From the NCBI RefSeq assembly GCF_030145185.1, contig NZ_JAQYWB010000027.1, forward strand, positions 1-64,000: 64,000 bases of DNA, written 5' to 3'. Shown here one piece after another: positions 52,983 to 61,737 of the stretch (within the stretch, counting starts at the first letter, position 1; each line of letters begins with the position of its first letter). Both the position numbers and the translations under genes were made by a program. This DNA is from Desulfoluna sp. (lineage in GTDB: Bacteria > Desulfobacterota > Desulfobacteria > Desulfobacterales > Desulfolunaceae). The notes beneath the pieces are model-generated. The model saw only the letters and a program-made list of their open reading frames with translations, did not search any database and was not told where the DNA came from.

Positions 52983-54775
52983 GCATCGCCTCCATTTAAG
53001 TCAAATAATGCCATCGCCTGTTCAACCATCTTTGTCGTTCGCGAATCAATATGGTCCACACTCCACGATTCTGCAGACACGAGGTCTTCATTTAGTTTTA
53101 GTCCATTCTGGTAACCCACGGGCCTGCCTTCTCGGTCGGTCCGATTCTTCTTTTCTTTAAAACTTTTGTTGCCCAATGAACTGTTAAAACCGGAGATGGT
53201 AAGGTTTCCCAATTTGTGAACATGGGTCTGCTGAACCTCCCTGGCTTTTGCCTCGTCTCCAGACGCAATCATATCCACCCAGGGCAAAGGAATATTAGCG
53301 CCCTGGGGGAAAATGTGTTCAATTGTCCAGACAAACTTCTTGTTATCAAATTTCCAAAGATCAACCCAGCTCTCTTTTGTCATTGATTGCTCCGCCAAAG
53401 AACAGAGCACAAATCGTGTAACACCCGAACTTTCATCATAAATAGGGCCACTCAACTTATCCGCAAAAATAGTATCAGATGCTGAAATGGCACTTAATTG
53501 TTCACGAATGGTATTCACGAGATCACCACCGGACAACCCCGACAATGTTTCAATCATAGCCATAAATAGACGCGTCAAATCTCGTGTCGGAGGGGTATCC
53601 GTCAGATTACGACGAACAAAAAAACGAACCAAAAGCGATACAATTTCCGCAAGGTGATTGTTTTCTAACGCAAGGACATCTCTACGGACCAACAAATTCA
53701 GAAGCAGCAAATACGATGGAGCGCCTTGAATCCTCTCCAGGTCCTTGAGTGGTTTCTCAAGGCCGTTCAGGGCCTCATCCTGATTGCGAGAAAGAATAAG
53801 CGCATACAAGCACCCCGCAGCACTAATTTTGTCAAGGCACTCTTTTGCATCATGATTTATCAGTTTTTCATAAATCTGGATCAGGTTGGAACGTGTTGCT
53901 ACAGGTACCTTATGAACGCTCTTTAGCTCATCCCTAAAGGCGTTATAGTACTGACGAAAAAAGCGCTCTTGAATGGCATAGTCATCCCCTAAATGCCCAA
54001 GAAGTCGATTCCAGCGATCAAAGTAATAATCCACTTTTCCCGGCTCTGTGGTTTCTAAACGAGCCAGCAATTTATTCTTAATTAGGTCAATTGCTGTTAG
54101 CGGCATACCGCGGTCATTCAAAGACTCAAATAAAGTATAAGCATCTGCGTGACTCGCCACCTCAATTTTGACAAGGCATGCATGACTGACCTGCTCCAAA
54201 AAGTCCATGATGCGCCCAAGCGGATTGTCATCAGTGTTAACAAGCTCTTCTATTCTTCCCTGGAAATAACGATAGGCTCGAAAAATCTTTCGATTTCCGG
54301 CATAGGCAGGAACATCGCAACCTTTGAGGACATCCATTTCCGAGAGTACCGCCCTGTAATCATCAAGATTATGGTTCTGAATTTGAGGAACCACCCGAAT
54401 CTGATCGTCCACCTTTTTAAGGACCATTTTGCGTTTAAGGTTAATCAATTCAACCCGCTGGTCGTCGTCCAGATGGACTTCACGAGTTTTGAGAGCATGA
54501 TAGACTGCGGCGAAAAGCAAAGATAGGGTGGTCAATCTCTGCTGACCGTCCACAAGCTCCAGTTTTTGGACAGATAATGCATCCGTAGTCTGATTGATAC
54601 AGATGATGGAGCCCAGAAAATATCCGAGGTTATTCTCCATAATATCGTCAAACAGATTTTCCCATTGATGCTTTGTCCACGTGTACTCACGCTGATAGCG
54701 AGGAATGGCATAGACCACACTTGAATCGGTATCAAACAGCTGAGAAACCGGGTAATTGTTCACGGATTTTATCAT
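52979..54775 (-). CDS. GmrSD-like type IV restriction protein (DUF262-DUF1524), BrxU-like position
   Basis: 598 residues. The N-terminal DUF262 domain has IPRYQREYTW (24-33) and the nucleotide-binding DGQQRLTTL (76-84). The C-terminal DUF1524 HNH-type nuclease domain has TIEHIFPQ and HKLGNLTISGFNSSLGNKSF (about residues 480-540). Both halves of GmrS-GmrD are thus fused in one chain, as in modification-dependent nucleases that cut glucosylated or hydroxymethylated phage DNA. BrxU, described from an Escherichia fergusonii plasmid, also sits between pglX and pglZ. GC content is visibly lower (about 45% in sampled lines) than pglZ and brxL, pointing to separate acquisition. Coupled at both ends by ATGA overlaps. 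Confidence 0.88.
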   Translation of the reverse strand: MIKSVNNYPVSQLFDTDSSVVYAIPRYQREYTWTKHQWENLFDDIMENNLGYFLGSIICINQTTDALSVQKLELVDGQQRLTTLSLLFAAVYHALKTREVHLDDDQRVELINLKRKMVLKKVDDQIRVVPQIQNHNLDDYRAVLSEMDVLKGCDVPAYAGNRKIFRAYRYFQGRIEELVNTDDNPLGRIMDFLEQVSHACLVKIEVASHADAYTLFESLNDRGMPLTAIDLIKNKLLARLETTEPGKVDYYFDRWNRLLGHLGDDYAIQERFFRQYYNAFRDELKSVHKVPVATRSNLIQIYEKLINHDAKECLDKISAAGCLYALILSRNQDEALNGLEKPLKDLERIQGAPSYLLLLNLLVRRDVLALENNHLAEIVSLLVRFFVRRNLTDTPPTRDLTRLFMAMIETLSGLSGGDLVNTIREQLSAISASDTIFADKLSGPIYDESSGVTRFVLCSLAEQSMTKESWVDLWKFDNKKFVWTIEHIFPQGANIPLPWVDMIASGDEAKAREVQQTHVHKLGNLTISGFNSSLGNKSFKEKKNRTDREGRPVGYQNGLKLNEDLVSAESWSVDHIDSRTTKMVEQAMALFDLNGGDA

Positions 54776-55368
54776 AGCAGGCCCTGCCTTTTAGCCTCAT
54801 ACCAAACAAACGGTGAATCCTTTTGCAACTTCCACTCTGGGACACCACGCAGGTATTCGTCATAATGTTCAGATCGCATTCGTCTCATATCGGGATCGTT
54901 TAACTTCAACCTATCGATGGTCGCCTGAGCTTTTGCCTGAACCTCTTGAGAAAAGGTTGGGTTCGGTTTGATCTTTCCAGAAGCGAAATTCAATACAAAA
55001 GTATCGGGATCTATTTCAAAGGGATCAAGTATATCATCGAACTTGTTTTTTTTCCGATTGGCGCCCATGCAGCTCAGCCTGAAATTGGGCCACTCATACG
55101 CCTGGCCCGCATGGCTTGACTTGGCAATAAAATGATCTGTGGAGTGAGCTCCAAGGGACCAATAAAAATAGACACATATATAGGCGCACACACCTTCGTA
55201 GGACGTCCAAAGCTCTTTCTGTGTATTCCGCCAATATGTGGGCAACTTCGAGGGCTCTGGAGGAGCTTTATCCAAGGGGATCCCATTTTTTTTAAGCCAT
55301 GCTCTACCAGGCTTGCGAACCTCGTCGTCAAATAGTGCCGGTTCCAATTGAGCGGCGACAGGAATCAT
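54772..55368 (-). CDS. HNH nuclease-like protein (PtuB-like partner of ATPase)
   Basis: 198 residues. The HNH signature is spread over STDHFIAKS (D78-H79), YEWPNFRLSC (N95) and GANRKKNKF (N104), followed by DPFEID, as in HNH proteins paired with SMC-like ATPases (Septu PtuB and the HNH effector of some retrons). Zinc cysteines are reduced to C61 and C65 around CAYIC. Its ATG lies inside the stop of the ATPase gene, strongly suggesting a two-protein complex. The catalytic aspartate-histidine pair looks intact. Assignment to Septu is by architecture only. Confidence 0.78.
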   Translation of the reverse strand: MIPVAAQLEPALFDDEVRKPGRAWLKKNGIPLDKAPPEPSKLPTYWRNTQKELWTSYEGVCAYICVYFYWSLGAHSTDHFIAKSSHAGQAYEWPNFRLSCMGANRKKNKFDDILDPFEIDPDTFVLNFASGKIKPNPTFSQEVQAKAQATIDRLKLNDPDMRRMRSEHYDEYLRGVPEWKLQKDSPFVWYEAKRQGLL

Positions 55369-56654
55369 GAAAGCAACCCCCTCTTCGAACAGATACCCCG
55401 CCAGCGAAACAGAAAACTGTCTTTGGGATTCAGCGCGGCACTGAGCCGTTGATGCATCTCTACCACACGCTCTTCGGTCGCGTTCGAATCGTCAAGAAGT
55501 TCTGCGGCCTCCTCCATCAATTGTGCATATTCCGGGTTACGGGCGCTGGGCAAATCGAAGGCATCACCGGTCAGCCAGTTGGACGCATCGCCTTGGGGCT
55601 CAAAAGGACGCCTGTTTAATGTGACCCCGGTTTCTGCTTTCGGGTCATAATCCAAATCAAACCAGGCGTCTTTGTTCTCATCAAAATAGGACTCCACCGA
55701 GGCAAGAACCAAGGGCGAATGCGTCGAGACGAGAAGCTGTACCTCTGCCGTAGGAGCAAGGCTTTTCATCACTTCAAGCAAAGATCGAATGATCTTAAGC
55801 TGCCATTTGGGGTGAAGATGCGATTCGATTTCATCGACCAAAAAGATCACCTGATGCGTCGTGAAATCGGTCAAAAGCTCGCTGGCTTTCCGATGCTCTT
55901 CCCAGGCCCACACCAACACATAGGCCAAAGCAATGATGCGCCGCATGCCGGATGAAGCATGCAGCACAGGGACATCCTGGCCGTAAGGCATGGCAAGGGT
56001 GGGAATATCACGGGCATCATCAAGGCTGATGCGTGTGAGCTTTCCTGGGGTAATGGGTTCAGCCTCTGAGGGCGAAAGTGTTTCAAGGACAGATTTCAAA
56101 CTATGAAATGCCTCTCCATTCTCTTTCTGCCAGCCAGCCCAATCCTGAACCAGGCCGTTGCAAAGAGGTTTCCCATCCTCGCCTTTCAGCCCATCCCAGA
56201 TCTCGGAGGGGTTAAACACATAGGCCGGGCGGCGCTCCTGGACATCCACGCCATTTTGCGTTCTCCAGTAGTTGCGGGCCGGGTCCCAAACGGCAAAACT
56301 CCCGTCAGCCATGGCGTATAGGACTAGCTCCGGGTTTACCGGTCTGCCGGGTCTGCCAGTCCATGCCTGATCCTTGCGGGTGTATGAGCTTTCGTACTGC
56401 TCCTCTTTCACCTTGCCGGTGAAGCTGAATCGAATGGTGGCCTCACCGGGCGCGCTGGGAAGGCCTTTTTTCCCAGCCGTCAGGTTGGCGTTCACTTCCA
56501 CCGGCCATTTTCGCGTCAACGCCCACCACGTAATATCGAAAAGAAAACTCTTGCCCAAGCCGTTGTCTCCGGTCAGGAGATTGAGGCGTGGAGCCAACTC
56601 CAGCTCCATGGAAGGGGCCGGGCCGACATTGGTCATTTCCAACCGTTTGAGCAT
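55365..56654 (-). CDS. AAA/SMC-like ATPase (PtuA-like)
   Basis: About 429 residues starting MLKRLEMTNVGP. Walker A GDNGLGKS (29-36), a signature-like SSGMRRIIALA, Walker B VIFLVDEIESHLHP and the switch histidine in LLVSTHSPL form an ABC/SMC-type AAA_21 ATPase as in Septu PtuA or OLD proteins, but without a Toprim domain. The start at 56654 has AAAGGAG; a possible ATG at 56681 lacks it. A 121-base gap upstream is the only real gap in the four-gene insert, so a promoter or a separate transfer unit may begin here. Confidence 0.87.
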   Translation of the reverse strand: MLKRLEMTNVGPAPSMELELAPRLNLLTGDNGLGKSFLFDITWWALTRKWPVEVNANLTAGKKGLPSAPGEATIRFSFTGKVKEEQYESSYTRKDQAWTGRPGRPVNPELVLYAMADGSFAVWDPARNYWRTQNGVDVQERRPAYVFNPSEIWDGLKGEDGKPLCNGLVQDWAGWQKENGEAFHSLKSVLETLSPSEAEPITPGKLTRISLDDARDIPTLAMPYGQDVPVLHASSGMRRIIALAYVLVWAWEEHRKASELLTDFTTHQVIFLVDEIESHLHPKWQLKIIRSLLEVMKSLAPTAEVQLLVSTHSPLVLASVESYFDENKDAWFDLDYDPKAETGVTLNRRPFEPQGDASNWLTGDAFDLPSARNPEYAQLMEEAAELLDDSNATEERVVEMHQRLSAALNPKDSFLFRWRGICSKRGLLS

Positions 56655-56775
56655 CGTTATTCTCCTTTGGGTCCTGTCCAAATGGACACACGGCGAGAAA
56701 CAGGAAGGATGTACCTCCCCCCTGCTTCCAAATCGATAATATGAGAAACCTTATTTTTACATAAAACGAACATCA

Positions 56776-58101
56776 TCAAGCGGCCTCAGCTTCTTCAATC
56801 ATCAATGACATCTTCTGATCATCATCAATGGTCAAATAAAACTCCTGGGGCGAAGAGAATGATGACGTCATTTCCCCAAAACAGTGAACAGTTTCAAACA
56901 AGGGAGACTCCTCCGCCTGCAGTCCTTCTTGAGCCTTCTCCTTACCCTTTTCAAAACTCTTCAAGCGCTTGTAATGAACGCCTGCCCCAACGCCCGCCGT
57001 GGTGAATATCCCACCAGGGATAAGTGTCGCACCAAGAACAGCCGCACCCGTCTTCATATTATCTTTCCAGGAGCTCCCCTGGGGGCGTTCTAAAATGAAA
57101 TGATATTCCCATAGGATCTGATCCATATAGTGGCTTCGTTCCTTGACAAACTTCACCATCTGCTCATATCGACCATTTTGGGCAACCACATGTTTTTGGG
57201 CATCAAAGGAGAGGACAACCTGATACCACCGCATCATGCCCCGGAGAGCAAGGAGATAATACCGAACAGTGCTCGAACCCTGAAATTCCTTTACCTCGTC
57301 AAGTAGTTGGAGGTGTTCATTAAAGGACTCTTTGGTTCGCTTTTCACCGCTACGCACCTTGTCTGATATCGTCCTCAAGTCCGGATATATTTCATGTTCA
57401 AGGGCGTGAATGTTGGATCTCAGGTTAGACTCTGCATGACCCATACGAGTCCAGAATTCTGTTTTTTCAGGTGATTGCCAAGAGACACCGCCTGTTTCTT
57501 CGATATGGCGAACATTCGCGTGGTAAATTTCATCAATGGTTTCAATGGCGCCCTTGATCTCTCCAATCTGCCTGCTCTCCAGCTTCACCACGAGGTCATC
57601 GATCTTGCTTTCGATGCTCTCAAGGGACGACGAAATCTCCTGCAGATAATACTGAGAAGTCACGACACTTAAAACCTGGAACGTCGCGGCTGCCACGGCT
57701 GGCGCTTTAAGGCTCTCCGATGCGGATGCAAATCGTGTCTGGCCGGCCAGCTTACCCGACTCATTGACCAGCCCCCCCAAAATATTACCTTCTTTGTCAA
57801 GCATATTGCCCAAGGTCCCAGCCAGGGCCTCGGGAGGGCCTATTATCTTCAAATATTTTCCGCTATTTGCTGCGGTATATAAAGAGGGGGCGGTACCCAA
57901 CAACCCATTCAAACCCGACTGAACCCAGGGATTGGAGATGGGTTTTACAGACCTTTGAGGTGATGCAGGCTGAACAAAACCGGAAAGAAACGGCTGAATT
58001 TCCTCCCAGGAAACGGGCTCGGTTTTCTCTGCCGTTGCTATGTCGGTTGTGGCCTTGCCAAACAGTCGACCAAACAACCCCTTTTTCTTCTCCTGGCTCA
58101 T
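56776..58101 (-). CDS. Unrecognised 441-aa protein coupled to pglX
   Basis: I cannot assign a family. Features by eye: a basic N-terminus (MSQEKKKGLFGRLFGK); a Gly/Ala-rich segment at about 60-135; a hydrophobic stretch (APAVAAATFQVLSVVTSQYY, about 132-152) leading into a coiled coil (EISSSLESIESKIDDLVVKL); more long helices to about 340; a second small-residue hydrophobic segment (AAVLGATLIPGGIFTTAGVG, about 356-375); and an acidic tail. Helix-rich proteins with two such membrane-prone stretches include pore-forming effectors, but this is inference. Its ATG overlaps the pglX stop (ATGA), so it is made with PglX. Confidence 0.6.
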   Translation of the reverse strand: MSQEKKKGLFGRLFGKATTDIATAEKTEPVSWEEIQPFLSGFVQPASPQRSVKPISNPWVQSGLNGLLGTAPSLYTAANSGKYLKIIGPPEALAGTLGNMLDKEGNILGGLVNESGKLAGQTRFASASESLKAPAVAAATFQVLSVVTSQYYLQEISSSLESIESKIDDLVVKLESRQIGEIKGAIETIDEIYHANVRHIEETGGVSWQSPEKTEFWTRMGHAESNLRSNIHALEHEIYPDLRTISDKVRSGEKRTKESFNEHLQLLDEVKEFQGSSTVRYYLLALRGMMRWYQVVLSFDAQKHVVAQNGRYEQMVKFVKERSHYMDQILWEYHFILERPQGSSWKDNMKTGAAVLGATLIPGGIFTTAGVGAGVHYKRLKSFEKGKEKAQEGLQAEESPLFETVHCFGEMTSSFSSPQEFYLTIDDDQKMSLMIEEAEAA

Positions 58102-61100
58102 TCTTGAACTCCCTTTGCAGCTTGCTTCTCCGTAAGGCTCACATGATGATCGTTGATGCGATCACCACCAAACATGTGAAACCACGGAGCAGATGTCACG
58201 TCTTTGCCCCGGTCTTTGCCCCACTTCACATTGGGCTTGTCCCGGAGAACCCCAGCCCCTTTCTTTTTCACATCCCCTGCCAGCATAAAGGGGCGAATGT
58301 TGAGACGCACCCCGTCATTCAAATCGGGGTTCCATCCCACGGGCTGTTTGTCGAGGGGTTTCCACCGCACGAAGATGTCGTAGGGCGCCTCCCCTTCCAG
58401 GATCTTTTCCAGCTTGCACTTCAGCTGCTGGGCGGCGGCCAGCTTCTCCTGTGCCCCATCCACCCCGGCTTCGATCTCCTGCTTCTGGCGGGTGATCCAG
58501 TCCCCCAGATAGGTATAAATCAGGGTCTCCAGATTTTTGTAATCGAGCTTGTGGTAATTGACCAGGGCCGAAAAGCCGTCCTTGAGGCCGTCCCACACCT
58601 GCCAGATAAAGGGGCGGTGCTGAAACATCTTGCAGTGCTGGGTAAAAAATTTATCCCGAAGCCAGGTGTCCAGAGTTTTTTCGGCATGGATAGAGTTCGC
58701 AAGAAGGGTTGCCAGGGTCTCATGGGTCCATGACTCATCGTAAGCAGCGGCCAGAAGCCCCAAGAGACGGTCGGCGGCTGAGGCCTCTCCACGAACCGGC
58801 GGAATGCACACAATGCCATCCTCGTCGGCCAGGGGTAAAAGCTCCTCACAATTATTCGCCCAGTCGCGTTGCTCCTCGTCCAACTCCATCTCGGCATCCA
58901 TCTCGGCAGGCCAGCGGTAGCCAAGCAGGCGGGCAACCGCCACCTGAAGAACCGTCTCATCGGTACGAAGGGGGCCGTCGGCCGTGCATTTGTCCGCTTC
59001 ATCCCAAATCACCGAACCGCAGGGGTGACCGTGGAAAATCCATTGGGTGGGGTCATTAGAATATTGCTGGGGAAGGCCGTTGGGGTATTTCTCTGCGGCG
59101 ACTTGGGTCCAATACGATAAATCATATTCGGCTTGTAAAAAATACTTTGCTTTTACAGCAAGTTTTTGATTTACCTTGCGCACCTCATCATTAAATTTAT
59201 TTGAGGAGCAAAATGCATAAACTGCCGTTAAATCATCCATTTTTTCTGGGATAATAACAGCTACATTATCATCAAACAACTCGCCATTATATAATGAAAC
59301 CGGCAGTGTCCCCATTTGTTTAACGGCAACCCCTTCATTCCCCCAACATTTTTTCCCCCTTATCCAAGCACCAGTTTTTCCTTGACCAAGTTTTTCTTCA
59401 ACAAATGAATGCAGCTCTCCACAGCCATTTTCCCAGAACACAACTTTTTCCATACCTCCCCAGTGCTTAGTCTTTTGTGATGTAGAACGAAAAAAGCGCC
59501 AATTCTTGGAAATATTTTTTTGCTCCCAAAACATGGTTGCGAATCTATGCATATCACCTGTGCAAATTCCTAAATAACAATCAGCAGAACTTGCCAATAG
59601 TTGCAGGCCATTATCATCATCTATTTTTATAACAAAAGCATAATTCTCCAACTGATTTGCCTGCTCCACGCACTTAATCTCATCAACCACCAGCCTCGAA
59701 GCCTTTTCAACCGCCGTCCGAGGCACAGAGACATCCAAACCGCGAATCCATCGATACGACTCGTCCTCGCGACTCGCGTCTGCAAAGAGAGCCCCCTGCC
59801 CCTCCCACGCCTTGCGACCGTTGCCATGGCTCAAGGTAAGAAGAATGGCTTTCACCACCTCCCCGCTGATGGTTTCAAAGGCTCCGGGCCCAAGCCGACA
59901 AATCATATGCCAGGTGTCGTGTTTCAGCAATTTTTCACGAAATTTCCGGTAGTTGGTCAAAAAAAGCCAATTTTGAGGAAGGACGATGCTGGCCGTCCCC
60001 CCCTCCTCGCAAAGTTCCAAGCAGCGATCCAAAAAGACCGTGGATAGATCGTTTTTGGCTTCGGGGTAATACTTCGCGCAGAAATCCTGAAGGCAGGGCT
60101 CCTGTTTGCCCCGGGCAAGATAGGGAACATTGGTGAGGACCCAGTGGTATTTCTCCGTCAAAATATGGGTGGTCATGGATAGCCCCTGGGCCACAACCCC
60201 CGACTCTTTTAATGCATCGGGATGGCCGTTTGCGAGCACCTCTTTGATGGCGGGACCGATCTCATGCCAGGGCACCCGTTCGGCCACCTTGGCCCGGGTG
60301 GGATCCAAAAGGCTTCCCAGGACCGGGGCCTTTTTGTAGGCCTCATACATCCACTCCAGGGCGATGGGCAGATACCCCTTGCCGGGTAAGGCCTTGGCGA
60401 TGGTTTTCCACTCCTCTTTCTCCACATGGACCGAAAGCCCTGAGCAGGCTAACGTCAATGGCGGCAGCTCGTGGTAGCCACCGGCACCTGGGTAGGTCCA
60501 AGCGGCCAATGCCAGGGCAAAGGCGGCCAACTCCACGCAGCGCTGGTCCAGCTCCAGGCCATGGATGTTATCCCGCAATACGGCGTCCACGGCCTCTTGG
60601 GGGGAAAGCTCTTCGAGCTCCATGCGCATGGGCACCAGCATCAAAAAGGACGCCACCATAAAATGGCCGGACCCACAGCAGGGGTCCAATGCTTTGAGGT
60701 CCTGGAGTTCACTGGGCCAAGCATCGAAGGTGCCTGCGGCAGGCATCCAAGGGCTTCCTTCGGCCTCTTCATCCCGAACAAAACGCAGGTAAGAAAGGGG
60801 CACACCGGGGATGGCCGCTTTTTCGCGCAGCTCCTCTTCGCTTTGAGCACCCTTCAAATCGGCCTTATCCAAAACACGGGCCGCCCACCACGCCCCCAGG
60901 GAGTTGTCCAAAAGATGGCTCACCATGTAGGGTTCGGTAAAAAGCTGGGTCACGGCGGGCAGCTCCCGCGCGCCGATCTTTACTTCCGAGGCGTTGACCT
61001 CGTCTTTTCGCTTGGCCTGCCAAAACTGATAAACCCACCCCAAGGAGTCGGATGCGGTAAAGACGTCTTGAGAAAGCCCCGCAACCAGATCCTCCATTTT

Positions 61101-61589
61101 CTTCTGATGCTCCGGCGGCAAGGAGAGCGCAAACACCGGGGAGTCGACCCTGAAAATTTGAGGCAACATCTCGGCGGCATACCGGGCTGCCAGCTCCCAG
61201 CCATTGGCCGCCCCTTCGTCTGCGGCCAAATCGTCGCACTCCTCAAGACTTACCGCCACGGGATCGGTGGGGTCCGGATACATGAGCAGGTTGTTTTCCG
61301 CCAAAAACCGGGCAAAGAGCATGCGATGCCAATGTTCGTATGCCACCTCTTCAATAAGGCGGGCCATGCCTTGGGTTTTGTCCCCATGCAAGGTATCCCC
61401 CAGGCCGCGTCCGTGGAGACGCAAACGACGGCGCAAGGCCCGCTCATCCTCCGACAGGTAGTCAAAGGGCTCGGCATCCCCCACCCCCAACTGTTCCAAG
61501 GCGGCCCGGGCTGCGCTTTCGGCAATCTCACGGGCCTCCTTCACGATTTTTTCCAGGCGGCCTCTTAAAATCTTGTCCAGTGCGTGCAT
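58098..61589 (-). CDS. pglX: BREX type 1 adenine-specific DNA methyltransferase PglX
   Basis: About 1163 residues. The methyltransferase core shows motif I LDPCCGSGHFMV (about residue 300) and the catalytic motif as TNVPYLARGKQ (NVPY in place of NPPY). The target-recognition part (about residues 640-840) is followed by a helical C-terminus. PglX methylates one strand of a non-palindromic site to mark self DNA and is needed for defence. I chose ATG 61589 (GAG eight bases upstream); in-frame ATG 61595 and TTG 61619 are alternatives. The stretch at 59100-59660 has about 33% GC in sampled lines, while flanking pglX is near 57%. Confidence 0.95.
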   Translation of the reverse strand: MHALDKILRGRLEKIVKEAREIAESAARAALEQLGVGDAEPFDYLSEDERALRRRLRLHGRGLGDTLHGDKTQGMARLIEEVAYEHWHRMLFARFLAENNLLMYPDPTDPVAVSLEECDDLAADEGAANGWELAARYAAEMLPQIFRVDSPVFALSLPPEHQKKMEDLVAGLSQDVFTASDSLGWVYQFWQAKRKDEVNASEVKIGARELPAVTQLFTEPYMVSHLLDNSLGAWWAARVLDKADLKGAQSEEELREKAAIPGVPLSYLRFVRDEEAEGSPWMPAAGTFDAWPSELQDLKALDPCCGSGHFMVASFLMLVPMRMELEELSPQEAVDAVLRDNIHGLELDQRCVELAAFALALAAWTYPGAGGYHELPPLTLACSGLSVHVEKEEWKTIAKALPGKGYLPIALEWMYEAYKKAPVLGSLLDPTRAKVAERVPWHEIGPAIKEVLANGHPDALKESGVVAQGLSMTTHILTEKYHWVLTNVPYLARGKQEPCLQDFCAKYYPEAKNDLSTVFLDRCLELCEEGGTASIVLPQNWLFLTNYRKFREKLLKHDTWHMICRLGPGAFETISGEVVKAILLTLSHGNGRKAWEGQGALFADASREDESYRWIRGLDVSVPRTAVEKASRLVVDEIKCVEQANQLENYAFVIKIDDDNGLQLLASSADCYLGICTGDMHRFATMFWEQKNISKNWRFFRSTSQKTKHWGGMEKVVFWENGCGELHSFVEEKLGQGKTGAWIRGKKCWGNEGVAVKQMGTLPVSLYNGELFDDNVAVIIPEKMDDLTAVYAFCSSNKFNDEVRKVNQKLAVKAKYFLQAEYDLSYWTQVAAEKYPNGLPQQYSNDPTQWIFHGHPCGSVIWDEADKCTADGPLRTDETVLQVAVARLLGYRWPAEMDAEMELDEEQRDWANNCEELLPLADEDGIVCIPPVRGEASAADRLLGLLAAAYDESWTHETLATLLANSIHAEKTLDTWLRDKFFTQHCKMFQHRPFIWQVWDGLKDGFSALVNYHKLDYKNLETLIYTYLGDWITRQKQEIEAGVDGAQEKLAAAQQLKCKLEKILEGEAPYDIFVRWKPLDKQPVGWNPDLNDGVRLNIRPFMLAGDVKKKGAGVLRDKPNVKWGKDRGKDVTSAPWFHMFGGDRINDHHVSLTEKQAAKGVQE

Positions 61590-61629
61590 CGTCATCTCTT
61601 TTTTATCTTTCAGCGTCAAAGCTCATATT

Positions 61630-61730
61630 TGCCTCCGGCGTCCAGGGGATGATCCCCTGGACCCCAGGAGTGTAAAAACCTGTTTGGCAACCTTTTCAAA
61701 AGGTTGGCCCCGGCAGGGCCGCCGGAGGCA
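61630..61730. repeat. Inverted-repeat element between brxC and pglX
   Basis: Starts TGCCTCCGGCG and ends CGCCGGAGGCA, with an internal hairpin CCAGGGGATGATCCCCTGG and AACCTTTTCAAAAGGTT. The whole 118-base gap between the genes is filled by it. It could fold in the mRNA and set the ratio of BrxC to PglX. Confidence 0.8.
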
Positions 61731-61737
61731 TCTTCCC

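Noticed and set aside
60471-61568. A 365-codon open frame opposite pglX
   Set aside because: Antisense shadow of a GC-rich gene with clear methyltransferase motifs on the other strand.
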